This document shows positions 9,241-18,261 of a stretch of DNA of 64,000 nucleotides, piece after piece. Below the pieces are notes generated by a model, which searched no databases, was not told where the DNA came from, and saw only the letters and a program-made list of their open reading frames with translations. The translations under genes were made by a program, and so were the position numbers. The stretch is from the NCBI RefSeq assembly GCF_000185305.1, contig NZ_GL622200.1:1344427-1408426 (forward strand), given 5' to 3'. Position 1 is the stretch's first letter, and every line of letters starts with the position of its first letter. Origin of the DNA: Aggregatibacter segnis ATCC 33393. GTDB taxonomy: Bacteria > Pseudomonadota > Gammaproteobacteria > Enterobacterales > Pasteurellaceae.

Positions 9241-9846
9241 ATGAAATTAAAATCGCTGCTGTTTATTTTAAGCTTATTTCCTACCGCACTTTCTGCCCAT
9301 TGGGTCAATGTGGGCACTGCCGACTATAATTGGGGGCCGTTCTTGGTTTATTCCATTGATTTGGCGACCGAAGACGGTGCATATCAGGAAAATCAATTAC
9401 CTATCATGCTTTCTTTCAAATATGAAAAACCCGTTGAAGGCAAGAATTTTGCGATTAGCTTAATTAAAGAAATGGAATTTCTAAAAGCGGATAAAGCGAA
9501 AAGTGACGCATGGCTAAAAGACATGCAGGCTATTTTCCCGGATTTCTCACCAAACGATGTATTACGTTACATTGCGTTGCCCGATAGAGGTTATTTCATG
9601 TTAAACGACTCAATCTTGGATCATGAATTTGAGCCGGAATTTAGCCGCTTATTTGCCGGCATTTGGTTATCGCCAAACAGTAATTTTATAAAATTACAGC
9701 CGCAATTATTAGGCAAAGAAAAAAATGCCACTCCGGCAGAAGAATTTAAAACACAGCCGGAAATAGCCCCGTTGAGTGAAGAAGATGCCAGTCCGCAATT
9801 ACCGCCAAATTTCCCGTTAAATAACAAGAATCCGGAATTCGGCTAG
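9241..9846 (+). CDS. Exported chalcone isomerase-like domain protein
   Basis: The 201-residue protein starts with a clear signal peptide (MKLKSLLFILSLFPTALSA, cleavage after ALSA). The mature part carries the bacterial chalcone-isomerase-like pattern: a helix ending in WLKDMQAIFPDFSPNDVLR, a GYFMLND strand, and the ending FSRLFAGIWLSPNS. Bacterial members bind or process fatty-acid-like ligands or have no known activity; the plant reaction should not be assumed. The C-terminus (about 165-201) is a Pro/Glu-rich tail. I chose ATG 9241 rather than the TTG six bases upstream. It sits between two terminators and is monocistronic. Confidence 0.7.
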   Translation: MKLKSLLFILSLFPTALSAHWVNVGTADYNWGPFLVYSIDLATEDGAYQENQLPIMLSFKYEKPVEGKNFAISLIKEMEFLKADKAKSDAWLKDMQAIFPDFSPNDVLRYIALPDRGYFMLNDSILDHEFEPEFSRLFAGIWLSPNSNFIKLQPQLLGKEKNATPAEEFKTQPEIAPLSEEDASPQLPPNFPLNNKNPEFG

Positions 9847-9860
9847 AATACAAAAAACAA

Positions 9861-9888
9861 AGGGTAGCGAAATGCTACCCTTCTTTTT
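9861..9888. terminator. Bidirectional terminator
   Basis: Stem agggtagc (9861-9868) / gctaccct (9874-9881) with A-rich DNA on the left and T-rich on the right. It serves the chalcone-isomerase-like gene and, from the other side, ycfP. Confidence 0.8.
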
Positions 9889-9899
9889 TCCTCAAAACC

Positions 9900-10439
9900 T
9901 TACGCGTCTTTAAATGCTTTGATTTGCTGTAAATGATGAGAAATTTGCTTGAATTTATGGCTTTCATTTTCATCCCACACAATATCGTAATACGGAGACA
10001 AAACATCTGCGCTACGTTTGGAATCCAACACGCCGTCCTCAATCGATAAAAAAACCAGACAGCGACCTTTATTCTTCATACGGAAATTTTCCACGCATTT
10101 GGTGGCGATGTCTTCGTATTCTTCTGGGCGGTCAATCTTACCTGTCATATTTTCTTGTGGAAATAAATTCGGGTTGAAAATCGCCTGTTTAATGCCGCAC
10201 AAGAAGCCGATACGCTCCGCCCAGTAGCCACCCAACCCAACGCCGCAAATCAACGGGTTCTCATCTTTCGATTCAGACACCAGTTTATGCACCTCATTCA
10301 GCAAGAAAGTCATGTCATGACGCGGGTGCAACGTACTGTAATTAATAAAACGTACGTCACCATCAATAAATTTTAACTGCATGACTTTTTCATAATTACC
10401 GGGGCTGCTGGAATCAAAACCATGTAAATAAATAATCAT
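9900..10439 (-). CDS. ycfP: YcfP/YqiA-type esterase, alpha/beta hydrolase
   Basis: This 179-residue UPF0227 protein is nearly collinear with E. coli YcfP. It opens with [18 protein letters not shown] (oxyanion-hole strand of an alpha/beta hydrolase). The nucleophile-elbow region is [15 protein letters not shown], with Gly where typical esterases have Ser (GxSxG), as in E. coli YcfP. The motif [19 protein letters not shown] is diagnostic. The catalytic role is therefore uncertain. It overlaps rimK by four bases (ATGA), so it is the last gene of nfsA-rimK-ycfP. Confidence 0.9.
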   Translation of the reverse strand: MIIYLHGFDSSSPGNYEKVMQLKFIDGDVRFINYSTLHPRHDMTFLLNEVHKLVSESKDENPLICGVGLGGYWAERIGFLCGIKQAIFNPNLFPQENMTGKIDRPEEYEDIATKCVENFRMKNKGRCLVFLSIEDGVLDSKRSADVLSPYYDIVWDENESHKFKQISHHLQQIKAFKDA

Positions 10440-11353
10440 TTTATTACTCCAACTTGATTACGGGTTTTCTGTTCTAAATATAAAATCATTTGCAAGGCGA
10501 TATTAATGCCGCTGGTCTTCTCAATCATTTCAAGCCCCGGGCTAGCATTCACTTCCAGCACCAACGGACCATTCACAGAACGAATTAAATCCACGCCGGC
10601 AACATCCAAGCCCAACGCTTTCGTGGCATTTAAAGCAATTTGCTTTTCCTGTTCGGTCAGTATCACTTTTTCCGCAGTGGCGCCACGGTGACAATTTGCG
10701 CGAAATTCTCCGTTCTGCCCGACACGTTGCATAGCGGCAACCACGCGTCCACCAATCACAAAACAGCGTAAATCGGTGCCGTTGGACTCCGCCACAAATT
10801 CTTGTAACAACACGGGCACATCCGATTGCTTTAATGTGTCCAAAATACTGACCGCACTTTGTGCCCGCTCTGCCAAAATCACGCCAATGCCTTGCGATCC
10901 GGTTAGGGTTTTCAAAATTGTTGGTGCGCCGATGTGTTGCACCGCATGATTAGCATCCACTTCCATGCCTGCCAATAAAGAATCCGGTACAGCGATGCCA
11001 TGTTGTAACAACATCTGCAGGCTCAACCATTTATCTCGAGCATTACGAAATGCATCCACATGATTCAAGCAAGGAATACCCAACGCCTGAAAATAGTGCA
11101 ACACGCGACAGCCCATGAGCATACTGGTTGTGCCAAAACGAGGCAATACCGCATCATATTGCGGCAATAATTGTGCTTCACTTTCAGGCTCTGCCTGATA
11201 ATACAATGCAAAGTGCGGTGGATTTTTACGGAGTTTTATCAAGCAACGATTCGGATCCAAAATATCCATTTGATGCCCGTTGTCTTCCGCCGCACGTTTT
11301 AGCCGCTGACAACTATACAAGCGCGGCTCACGACACAACATTAACAATTTCAT
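10436..11353 (-). CDS. rimK: RimK-type ribosomal protein S6 glutamate ligase
   Basis: An ATP-grasp ligase of 305 residues (E. coli RimK 300) that adds glutamates to the C-terminus of ribosomal protein S6. Features are the N-terminal [16 protein letters not shown] segment, the ATP-binding [15 protein letters not shown] loop (about residue 141-156), [17 protein letters not shown], and the metal-binding [15 protein letters not shown] near the C-terminus. It lies six bases after nfsA and overlaps ycfP. The nfsA-rimK pairing, with grxA divergent, is the same as in E. coli. Confidence 0.9.
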   Translation of the reverse strand: MKLLMLCREPRLYSCQRLKRAAEDNGHQMDILDPNRCLIKLRKNPPHFALYYQAEPESEAQLLPQYDAVLPRFGTTSMLMGCRVLHYFQALGIPCLNHVDAFRNARDKWLSLQMLLQHGIAVPDSLLAGMEVDANHAVQHIGAPTILKTLTGSQGIGVILAERAQSAVSILDTLKQSDVPVLLQEFVAESNGTDLRCFVIGGRVVAAMQRVGQNGEFRANCHRGATAEKVILTEQEKQIALNATKALGLDVAGVDLIRSVNGPLVLEVNASPGLEMIEKTSGINIALQMILYLEQKTRNQVGVIK

Positions 11354-11359
11354 ACAAAA

Positions 11360-12094
11360 TTACTTTTTAATGAAACCTTGTTGTTGCAAATAAGCCAACA
11401 CTTTCGGGCGAATCGGTTTATCCAAACTCTTAATCACATTACGTGACCAATCCATGTCAATGTTGCTACGCTGACGATAATATTCAGCAACGGTAGCGTT
11501 ATATTCGTCAAGTTTAGTGGTATCCAACGGCTGATAGGCGTTTTCAAAGAACAAGGTTTCTTTCGGCAGGCGTGGTTTGGTCGGCGGATCCTGATCGGGA
11601 TACCCCAAACACATCCCCACCATCGGTAAACAATGTTCCGGTAGATTTAACAATTTGCCAACCGCTTCCATTTCATTACGCAAAGAACCAATATACACAC
11701 CGCCAAGCCCTAGGCTTTCCGCCGCCAACAATACATTTTGCGACATGATACCGGTATCAACTGCGCCGATGAGCAAGACTTCTGCATAATCTAACTGCGC
11801 TGTTGGACAAATTTGTTTATGTTTATGGAAATCAACACAGAACACCCAAAACTCCGGTGCGGATTTCACATATTCCTGATTAGAACTGTATGCCATCATT
11901 TGATCACGAATCGCCGGATCAGTGATACGCACAATAGAAACACATTGCAAATGGTTAGATGTAGAGGCAAAACGCGCCGCATTTACAAGCTGTTCAATCA
12001 CCTTGTCAGATACGGGTTCATCCGTAAAACGACGAATTGAACGATGGGCTAAAATACAATCTAAAGTCGAAGAAGTGAGTTTTTTCTCAGACAT
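11360..12094 (-). CDS. nfsA: Oxygen-insensitive NADPH nitroreductase NfsA
   Basis: FMN-dependent two-electron reductase of nitroaromatics and quinones, 244 residues (E. coli NfsA 240). HRSIRRFTDEPV at about residues 17-28 is the FMN phosphate-binding region. A second block, LAAESLGLGGVYIGSLRN, and GMCLGYPD belong to the flavin/NADPH pocket. The C-terminal segment with TLFFENAYQPLD and the final helix are typical. It is divergent from grxA, which shares the thiol/oxidative-stress theme. Confidence 0.92.
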   Translation of the reverse strand: MSEKKLTSSTLDCILAHRSIRRFTDEPVSDKVIEQLVNAARFASTSNHLQCVSIVRITDPAIRDQMMAYSSNQEYVKSAPEFWVFCVDFHKHKQICPTAQLDYAEVLLIGAVDTGIMSQNVLLAAESLGLGGVYIGSLRNEMEAVGKLLNLPEHCLPMVGMCLGYPDQDPPTKPRLPKETLFFENAYQPLDTTKLDEYNATVAEYYRQRSNIDMDWSRNVIKSLDKPIRPKVLAYLQQQGFIKK

Positions 12095-12229
12095 AAACCT
12101 TCCTTACTGTAACAAACATCAAATTTGCACCTATCTTACACTAATTACACGCCCTCCCCAAAACCCCTTTATTCTTTTTTAGAGAGGTCGTAGAATCACA
12201 CTACTGATTCATCACAACAAGGAAAAATT

Positions 12230-12490
12230 ATGTTTGTTACTATTTATGGACGTTTAAGTTGCCCGTATTGCGTACGCGCTAAAAACTTAGCCGAAAAATT
12301 GAAAAATACCGTGGAAAATTTTGATTATCGTTACATCGATATCATTGAACAGGGCATGACAAAAGAAGACATTGCGAAAATCATCGGCAAACCGGTACAA
12401 ACTGTACCGCAAATTTTAATTGATGAAAAACACATTGGCGGGTGTACCGACTTCCAAGCTTTCGTGCATGAACAATTTGGTATTGACTAA
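12230..12490 (+). CDS. grxA: Glutaredoxin 1
   Basis: The 86-residue glutaredoxin has the dithiol active site CPYC (residues 12-15 in GRLSCPYCVRAK), the cis-proline loop QTVPQILID and the glutathione-binding GGCTDFQAF. It reduces disulfides, including ribonucleotide reductase, with glutathione. RBS AAGGA precedes ATG. It is divergent from nfsA-rimK-ycfP as in E. coli, and is followed by an uptake-sequence terminator. Confidence 0.95.
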   Translation: MFVTIYGRLSCPYCVRAKNLAEKLKNTVENFDYRYIDIIEQGMTKEDIAKIIGKPVQTVPQILIDEKHIGGCTDFQAFVHEQFGID

Positions 12491-12509
12491 TTTCTCTCTG
12501 TGATAAAAC

Positions 12510-12555
12510 AAAAAGTGCGGTGAAAAAACAAATAAATTTTTAACCGCACTTTTTT
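12510..12555. terminator. Uptake-sequence inverted pair between grxA and the Srf block
   Basis: aaaaagtgcggt (from 12510) and accgcactttttt (from 12543) form a long stem with A and T flanks. It can terminate grxA from the left and the Srf-associated genes from the right. Confidence 0.75.
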
Positions 12556-12566
12556 ATTTCCCCTAT

Positions 12567-12863
12567 TTATCCGTTAGGCACGATCACATCAGCAATCAAT
12601 TTCAAATCCGGATTCACATAAACTACACGGAAATCATCACCTTTTTTTATCACTTCCAGCATTTTGATTTTGCGTTGGCAATCCCGGATCGGCTTACGAT
12701 AAGCATAGGTTCGCATTCGGTCATTGAGCTTAATTTGTAGCTCAAATCCATAGCCGCTATCAAGCATTTTACACATATAACCGCCCGGAACTTGGTGCGC
12801 ACCAAATTGTTCTACGGTAAAAACATAACTACCGTTTGGCATTTGGTTACGATGCTTTGCCAC
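12567..12863 (-). pseudogene. C-terminal remnant of the stop-interrupted DUF2135-like gene
   Basis: This frame is the direct in-frame continuation of the gene starting at 13796: after its TAA stop (12870-12872) the codons read AAT ATT GTG GCA AAG without any shift. The residues include MPNGSYVFTVEQFGA and GYGFELQIKL. This looks like the second half of a YfaP/DUF2135-like beta-sandwich whose first half is DLDLQL...GYAVLDVD. Read through, the protein would have 409 residues. A GTG (12863) could start a separate 98-residue product, but no good ribosome site is seen. Most likely it is untranslated remnant sequence. Confidence 0.65.
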
Positions 12864-12869
12864 AATATT

Positions 12870-13796
12870 TTACACCGGTGAGGTAAAATTCCGCTTGTTG
12901 CTACCGCAACCCACGCCATTCATATCCACGTCAAGCACAGCATAACCGTTAGAACATTTATTGGCGTGAGCGTTTAACGTATTTAATTGTAAATCCAAGT
13001 CTTCACCGTTATGCCATACCAAAGAAGCACGGAAATCACCGTTTGGATTACCGCCGGAGGCTCTAACTTTTTCCGCTATACTATTATCAATTATTGGTTT
13101 AGGCGTTTTTTTCTCTTCTTCTATTTTTTCCTTTACAGGTTCGGTCTGTGGCTCTTCTTTTACTGGCTCGTTTTTTGGTTCTTCTTTCAGCGATTCCGGT
13201 TTTTGCTCCGGTTTGGCAATTTCAATTTTTACCGGCGCCACCGCTTCGGCCTTAATAGGCGCCGGATAGAAATAGAACCACCATGCTAATCCACCTAACA
13301 GCAATAATAGTAACAACCACAGCCACCAACGAGACTTTTTCACCTTTGGCGTAGATGATACCGCCGGCATTGGCTTTTTACCTAAGCCCCAACCGGTAAT
13401 CACCGGTTGCTTGTTCACAACATAAATTTGGACAGAATCATGTTGCACGGCCTTGACCAAGCTTTCCAATAAAGCCGATTGTTCGAAAGTAATCGTGCCT
13501 TTTTGTAGCAAATCCACACGTAATTTATCTACCGCCTCCAAACGTTGAGAAATCAATGTTTCCGCATTTTTGCGAGCTACTTGTTCCCATTCAGTATGGC
13601 CTAACAAATAGGGTTGTCCTTGCAAATCGGAATACCATTCCACCACATTGCCATTAACTTCAGGACGTGCAAATATAAACGCAGTACTAGGCGGTAAATA
13701 CCGATTTAACAGACTGACAATTTCATCATAATGGCTAAATAACTCTACAGCAGCCAGATTTTGCTGTTCCAAATTGACTCGCGCAAGACGTTGCAT
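12870..13796 (-). CDS. Srf-associated membrane protein with truncated DUF2135-like domain
   Basis: The 308-residue product shares its N-domain (MQRLARVNLEQQN..., about 1-120) and the VNKQPVITGWGLGKKP motif (about 127-142) with the three vWA genes upstream. A membrane helix (about 155-175) and a Pro/Glu/Lys spacer (about 180-235) follow. The periplasmic part starts FRASLVWHNGEDLDLQL and ends after NFTSPV at a TAA stop that cuts the domain in half. A change from GAA or CAA to TAA would explain it. The RBS GGAGAG is shared with its paralogues. It is probably a disabled member of the family, or a truncated but membrane-anchored protein. Confidence 0.7.
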   Translation of the reverse strand: MQRLARVNLEQQNLAAVELFSHYDEIVSLLNRYLPPSTAFIFARPEVNGNVVEWYSDLQGQPYLLGHTEWEQVARKNAETLISQRLEAVDKLRVDLLQKGTITFEQSALLESLVKAVQHDSVQIYVVNKQPVITGWGLGKKPMPAVSSTPKVKKSRWWLWLLLLLLLGGLAWWFYFYPAPIKAEAVAPVKIEIAKPEQKPESLKEEPKNEPVKEEPQTEPVKEKIEEEKKTPKPIIDNSIAEKVRASGGNPNGDFRASLVWHNGEDLDLQLNTLNAHANKCSNGYAVLDVDMNGVGCGSNKRNFTSPV

Positions 13797-13846
13797 AATC
13801 TCTCCGACGTCAAAAATGCGGTAAAAAACGACCGCACTTTATCACA

Positions 13847-15346
13847 TTATTTACACTCTTCTTTTTCCACCATCGGCTTAATAGCTTGGTTGATCATGCT
13901 GGTAACTTGCGCCTTGCTGTTAGCAGTAAACACTTTACCTTTAGTCGCTGTGGCCAAACAATTTGCAGCTTTTGTTCCCCCAATATCCACTACGTTGATT
14001 TTCAGCTTTGGTTTATTTTTTGCAATTTGACGGCCAAGACCACATACGTCATGTTTTATTCCGTTACAAAAATCATCACCATCACTTAACACTAAAATAA
14101 ACGCCTCACGTTTAATACCATCAACCATTGATGCTGCTTGTTGTAAACCACTATAGAGTGCCGTGCCGGTGCCCTGATCACTGTCTTTCGGTTGCAGTGC
14201 ATTGATTTGGGCTTTTAAAGCTTTCCGTTTATCGGGCCCAAACATGCCATGATTTCGAGCCCCAGGACACATTTTTAAGCTTACCAAGCCAATATCAATA
14301 TTGGGGTCAATCTTATCAATAATTGCAGCAGCAGATTTCTTCGCCGTACTAATACGATTTGGCTCACGACGCATATAATCAAACTCTGCGTCTGTGGGAA
14401 ACGGCGAATTAATAAAACGTTGAATAGACGCCGGACTTTCCAACAATGAAAACAACATCGACAAGGAATCATCAAATACAATCACCATTTGCGGACGTTG
14501 AGCCGGGGGGATGGTTTTAGTGCAATATTTCGGTTTTTCCGGTTTAGGTGGCTCCTCCACTTTCAACGGCTCCTCAACCTTCGGTGGTTCTTCGACTTTT
14601 GGCGGTTCTTCCACTTTTGGAGGTTCCTCTACTTTTGGCGGTTCCTCTACTTTTGGCTCTTCCGGCTCCGGAATAAACTCAAGCCGCTGTGGCTCGGGCT
14701 TCGGTTCCTCTTTTGGCGGTTCCGGTTTCGGTTCTTCTTTTGGTGGCTCCGGTTTGGAAATTTCAACTTTCACAGGCTCCATTGGTTGAGATTGAACCGG
14801 CTCAGGGCGGAAGAACAACCACCACGCCAAACCACCTAGTAATAGCAATAATAATGGTAACAACCACAGCCACCCGAGGGATTTACTTGGTACAGGCACA
14901 ACTGGTGGTGGGACTGGAATCGGCTTTTTACCCAAGCCCCAACCGGTAATCACGGGTTGTTTGTTGACGATATAAATTTGGATGGAATCATGCTGTGCCG
15001 CATCAACCATGCGCTCCAATAAAGTCGCTTGTTCTGCACTGATGCTGCCCTTTTGCAACAACTCCGCACGCAGTTTATCTACCGTAGCCAAACGCTGTGA
15101 AATCAAGCCCTCAGCCTGTTTTCTAGCCTGCTGTTCCCGTTCGGAGTTACCTAACAAATATGGTTGTCCTTGTAACTCGGAATACCACTCCACTACATCG
15201 CCATGCACGTCAGGTCGCGCCAACATAGTGGCTGTGCTTGGTGGAAGATGACGAAGTAAAATTGTCGTGACCTCATCATAATGGCCAAACAACTCCACGG
15301 CTGCGCTATTTTGTTGATCTAAATTAACTCTTGCTAAGCGTTGCAT
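13847..15346 (-). CDS. Srf-associated membrane-anchored vWA protein, copy 1
   Basis: The protein has 499 residues: N-terminal cytoplasmic domain (1-125), the motif VNKQPVITGWGLGKKP (127-142), one membrane helix (about 157-178), a Pro/Glu spacer with six EEPPKV-type repeats (about 229-265) and a periplasmic von Willebrand A domain (about 285-490). The MIDAS metal site is intact: FDDSLSM (D292, S294, S296). Four cysteines in the vWA domain may form disulfides. It is very similar to the next gene upstream, with long identical DNA tracts. Ligand and function are unknown; vWA domains usually mediate metal-dependent protein binding. Confidence 0.8.
   Translation of the reverse strand: MQRLARVNLDQQNSAAVELFGHYDEVTTILLRHLPPSTATMLARPDVHGDVVEWYSELQGQPYLLGNSEREQQARKQAEGLISQRLATVDKLRAELLQKGSISAEQATLLERMVDAAQHDSIQIYIVNKQPVITGWGLGKKPIPVPPPVVPVPSKSLGWLWLLPLLLLLLGGLAWWLFFRPEPVQSQPMEPVKVEISKPEPPKEEPKPEPPKEEPKPEPQRLEFIPEPEEPKVEEPPKVEEPPKVEEPPKVEEPPKVEEPLKVEEPPKPEKPKYCTKTIPPAQRPQMVIVFDDSLSMLFSLLESPASIQRFINSPFPTDAEFDYMRREPNRISTAKKSAAAIIDKIDPNIDIGLVSLKMCPGARNHGMFGPDKRKALKAQINALQPKDSDQGTGTALYSGLQQAASMVDGIKREAFILVLSDGDDFCNGIKHDVCGLGRQIAKNKPKLKINVVDIGGTKAANCLATATKGKVFTANSKAQVTSMINQAIKPMVEKEECK
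14554..14661. repeat. Six 18-bp tandem units encoding EEPPKV-type repeats
   Basis: Six consecutive 18-bp units of the type cctccactttcaacggct differ mainly at third codon positions. They encode the periplasmic Pro/Glu spacer of the vWA protein. Changes in unit number would keep the frame and alter spacer length. Confidence 0.75.
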
Positions 15347-15396
15347 AATCTCTCCAACCTCAAAAATACGATGAAATATGACCGCACCTTATCACA

Positions 15397-16893
15397 TTAT
15401 TTACACTCTTCTTTTTCCACCATTGGTTTAATGGCTTGGTTAATCATATTAGTAACTTGTGCTTTACTGTTAGCGGTAAACACTTTGCCTTTGGTCTCCG
15501 TTGCCAAACAGTTTGCGGCTTTCGCACCACCAATATCGACGACATTAATTTTCAGTTTTGGTTTTTGTTTGGCTAATTCTTGTGCTATAGCACACACATT
15601 AGTATTACCTTTATCACAACTTTCCTCACCATCGCTCAACACTAAAATAAAAGCATCACGTTTAACGCCATCTACCATGGCTGCGGCTTGTCGCAAACCG
15701 CTATGAAGCGCCGTACCTATATTCTCCTCGCCCTCTTTCGGAAACAATCCTCTAATTTGAGCTTTTAGTGCTTTACGCTTACTCGGACCGAACATACCAT
15801 GATTTCTGGCTCCAGGGCATCTTCTTAAACTTACCAATCCAATATCAATATTAGGATCAATCTTATCAATAATATCTGTAGCCGCTTTTTTTGCTGTAGT
15901 AAGACGACGTGGTTCACGGAACATATGTACTTTTTCCTCTTCCGAGATTATCTCATTATTATTCCAACGATCCCAAAATGCGTTAATTACTGCACTGCTT
16001 TCATTTAAACTAGCCAACATAGATAAGGAATCATCAAATACAATTACCATTTGCGGACGTTGAGCCGGCGTAATAGTTTTAGTGCAATATTTTGGTTTTT
16101 CCTGTTTAGGAGGTTCTTCCACTTTCGGAGGATCCTCAACCTTTGGAGGTTCCTCCACTTTTGGTGGTTCCTCCACTTTCGGTGGTTCTTCTACTTTCGA
16201 TGGTTCTTCCGGCTCAGGAATAAACTCAAGCCGCTGTGGCTCGGGCTTCAGTTCCTCTTTTGGCGGTTCCGGTTTCGGTTCTTCTTTTGGTGGCTCCGGT
16301 TTGGAAATTTCAACTTTCACAGGCTCCATTGGTTGAGATTGAACCGGCTCAGGGCGGAAGAACAACCACCACGCCAAACCACCTAGTAATAGCAATAATA
16401 ATGGTAACAACCACAGCCACCCGAGGGATTTACTTGGTGCAGGCACAACAGGTGGCGGAACAGGAATCGGCTTTTCCCCCAAGCCCCAACCGGTCATCAC
16501 GGGCTGTTTGTTAACGATATAAATTTGAATGGAATCATGCTGCGCTGCGTCAACCACCCGCTCCAATAAAGTCGCTTGCTCTGCGTTAATACTTCCCTTT
16601 TGCACCAACTCCGCACGCAGTTTATCGACCGTAGCCAGACGATGTGAAATAAAGGTCTCAGCCTGTTTTCGAGCCTGTTGATCCCGTTCGGAATTACCTA
16701 ACAAATATGGTTGTCCTTGCAACTCGGAATACCACTCCACTACCTCGCCATGCACCTCAGGACGCGCCAACATACTGGCTGTGCTCGGCGGCAAATGACG
16801 AAGCAAAATTGCCGTGATCTCGTTGTAATGCCCAAACAACTCCACGGCTGCGCTATTTTGTTGATCTAAATTTACTCTTGCTAAGCGTTGCAT
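15397..16893 (-). CDS. Srf-associated membrane-anchored vWA protein, copy 2
   Basis: A 498-residue tandem paralogue of the downstream vWA gene with the same order: N-domain, NKQPVMTGWGLGEKP, membrane helix, EEPPKV spacer and C-terminal vWA domain. The MIDAS is intact (FDDSLSM). About 185 bp around the membrane helix (16251-16438) appear identical to 14704-14891, pointing to recent duplication or gene conversion. The vWA domains differ around the segment after the MIDAS (SLNESSAVINAFWDRW here, SLLESPASIQRFINS there), so ligand-facing regions diverge while the anchor is conserved. Both end in INQAIKPMVEKEECK. Confidence 0.8.
   Translation of the reverse strand: MQRLARVNLDQQNSAAVELFGHYNEITAILLRHLPPSTASMLARPEVHGEVVEWYSELQGQPYLLGNSERDQQARKQAETFISHRLATVDKLRAELVQKGSINAEQATLLERVVDAAQHDSIQIYIVNKQPVMTGWGLGEKPIPVPPPVVPAPSKSLGWLWLLPLLLLLLGGLAWWLFFRPEPVQSQPMEPVKVEISKPEPPKEEPKPEPPKEELKPEPQRLEFIPEPEEPSKVEEPPKVEEPPKVEEPPKVEDPPKVEEPPKQEKPKYCTKTITPAQRPQMVIVFDDSLSMLASLNESSAVINAFWDRWNNNEIISEEEKVHMFREPRRLTTAKKAATDIIDKIDPNIDIGLVSLRRCPGARNHGMFGPSKRKALKAQIRGLFPKEGEENIGTALHSGLRQAAAMVDGVKRDAFILVLSDGEESCDKGNTNVCAIAQELAKQKPKLKINVVDIGGAKAANCLATETKGKVFTANSKAQVTNMINQAIKPMVEKEECK
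16116..16205. repeat. Five 18-bp tandem units encoding EEPPKV-type repeats
   Basis: Five 18-bp units (for example cctccacttttggtggtt) correspond to the six units in the neighbouring paralogue. Unit number therefore differs between the two copies. Confidence 0.75.
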
Positions 16894-16935
16894 AATCTCT
16901 CCAACTTCAAAAACGCGGCGAAAAACGACCGCACT

Positions 16936-18219
16936 TTATTCGCAAATTTCTTGTTGTACCGGCTTCATGGCTTGTTTAATCGCATCGGTTAATTTTTCTT
17001 GGCTGGTCATGTCATGGTCAAAAATCTGCCCGCCTGTAGCCTTTGCCAAGCAGTCTGTGGCATTCCAAGGGGAATTGATACTCACAATATTCACTTTCAA
17101 TTTTGGCCGCTCTTTTGCCACATTTTCCATTAATGCGCAGATTTTTCGCTCAGTGCAATCACCGTTACCTTCAGTAATCAACACAATCAAGGCTTCGCGT
17201 TTTTTACCATCAAGCAATGTTAAGGCTTTTTCAATACCCTCATAAATGGGTGTACCCGGCACTCGATGCTCACGCACCGTCATATTTTGTACTTTATTTT
17301 TTAATTCCGTACGTTGTGTACCAGTAAAAATGCCATGATTAATCGCAGCCGATACATCAGCCGATTTACTGACACAACTTTGTAGTTCAATCAAACCGAT
17401 ATCTACGGCATTCGGAACGTCATTAATCAAATGCGTCACTGCCTCCTTGGCGGCTACAGAGCGATTCGGTTGACGATCCATATAATCAATGTCGGCTTGC
17501 GGCAGGATTTGTTGTTGTAATTTTTCATCAAATGCATTGATTGCCTCTTTACTTTCCAACAGAGTATATTTCATGCCGGTAGCGTTATTAAAAATAATCG
17601 CTAACTGTGGAATATCGGCTGGCTCCTCCACTTTTCGGCAATTTTTCGGCACAATTGGCTCAATTTTTACAGTTTCAGGAACAGATGGCGTTAAAAACAA
17701 CCATCCCAGGAGTCCTAAAATAGCAAAGGTGAAAAGTAGCAGTGGCAATAACCAACGACGGGGTGTTTTTACTTCTGTCACTGGCGGTGTCTGCTCAGCA
17801 GTGACATCTTTTTTCAGTCCCCAGCCGGTGATCACAGGTTGTTGGTTGATACTATAAATTTGAATATCGTGCTGTTTTACGATATGAGTGAATTGTTTTA
17901 AATACGCGGCAATAGCAGGTTCAATCGCCTCTTTTTGCAATAACTCGAACACTAAGGCATCAATGGAAGCTAAGCGTTGCACAACAAGCGCGTTGGCTTC
18001 TGCATAGTGGCTTGAATGGACGTCTAATAATTGTGGTTGCCCTTGCAATTCGGAATACCATTCCACCATATTGTCCTTCACTTCAGGGCGCGCCAATATG
18101 TTTGCCGTGCTAGGTGGCAAATAGCGATTTAATACCGCTACGATGTCATCGTAATGGTGAAATAACTCGATCGCTTCCCGGTTGTATTGATCCAAACCAA
18201 CTCGTGCCAGACGTTGCAT
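16936..18219 (-). CDS. Srf-associated membrane vWA-like protein with degenerate MIDAS
   Basis: The third and most divergent vWA paralogue has 427 residues. The N-domain (MQRLARVGLDQYN...) and INQQPVITGWGLKK motif are conserved. A membrane helix (about 155-175) follows, but the Pro/Glu spacer is nearly absent. The vWA-fold region begins PQLAIIFNNATGMKY: the DxSxS metal motif is replaced by N-N-A-T-G, so metal binding is probably lost. Strand and helix order otherwise follows its relatives (IGLIELQSC, ALIVLITEGNGDC). RBS AAGGA precedes ATG. It is the first gene after the terminator that closes the srfABC-tag operon and may start its own transcript. Confidence 0.75.
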   Translation of the reverse strand: MQRLARVGLDQYNREAIELFHHYDDIVAVLNRYLPPSTANILARPEVKDNMVEWYSELQGQPQLLDVHSSHYAEANALVVQRLASIDALVFELLQKEAIEPAIAAYLKQFTHIVKQHDIQIYSINQQPVITGWGLKKDVTAEQTPPVTEVKTPRRWLLPLLLFTFAILGLLGWLFLTPSVPETVKIEPIVPKNCRKVEEPADIPQLAIIFNNATGMKYTLLESKEAINAFDEKLQQQILPQADIDYMDRQPNRSVAAKEAVTHLINDVPNAVDIGLIELQSCVSKSADVSAAINHGIFTGTQRTELKNKVQNMTVREHRVPGTPIYEGIEKALTLLDGKKREALIVLITEGNGDCTERKICALMENVAKERPKLKVNIVSINSPWNATDCLAKATGGQIFDHDMTSQEKLTDAIKQAMKPVQQEICE

Positions 18220-18261
18220 AGTATTCCTTAAAAAACATCCCCAAAAATCACCGCACTTTGA

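Noticed and set aside
12864..12872. Frameshift explanation for the two-part DUF2135-like gene
   Set aside because: The codons before and after the stop are in the same frame, so a nonsense codon explains it without an indel.
14489..14839. Open frames on the plus strand opposite the vWA genes, rich in Phe/Arg or GGSSTF repeats (also 16051-16514, 13011-13289)
   Set aside because: They are antisense shadows of the EEPPKV spacer and membrane-helix codons, without ribosome sites or independent conservation signs.
14554..16205. CRISPR-like array
   Set aside because: The regular 18-bp units are contiguous, coding and lack spacers.
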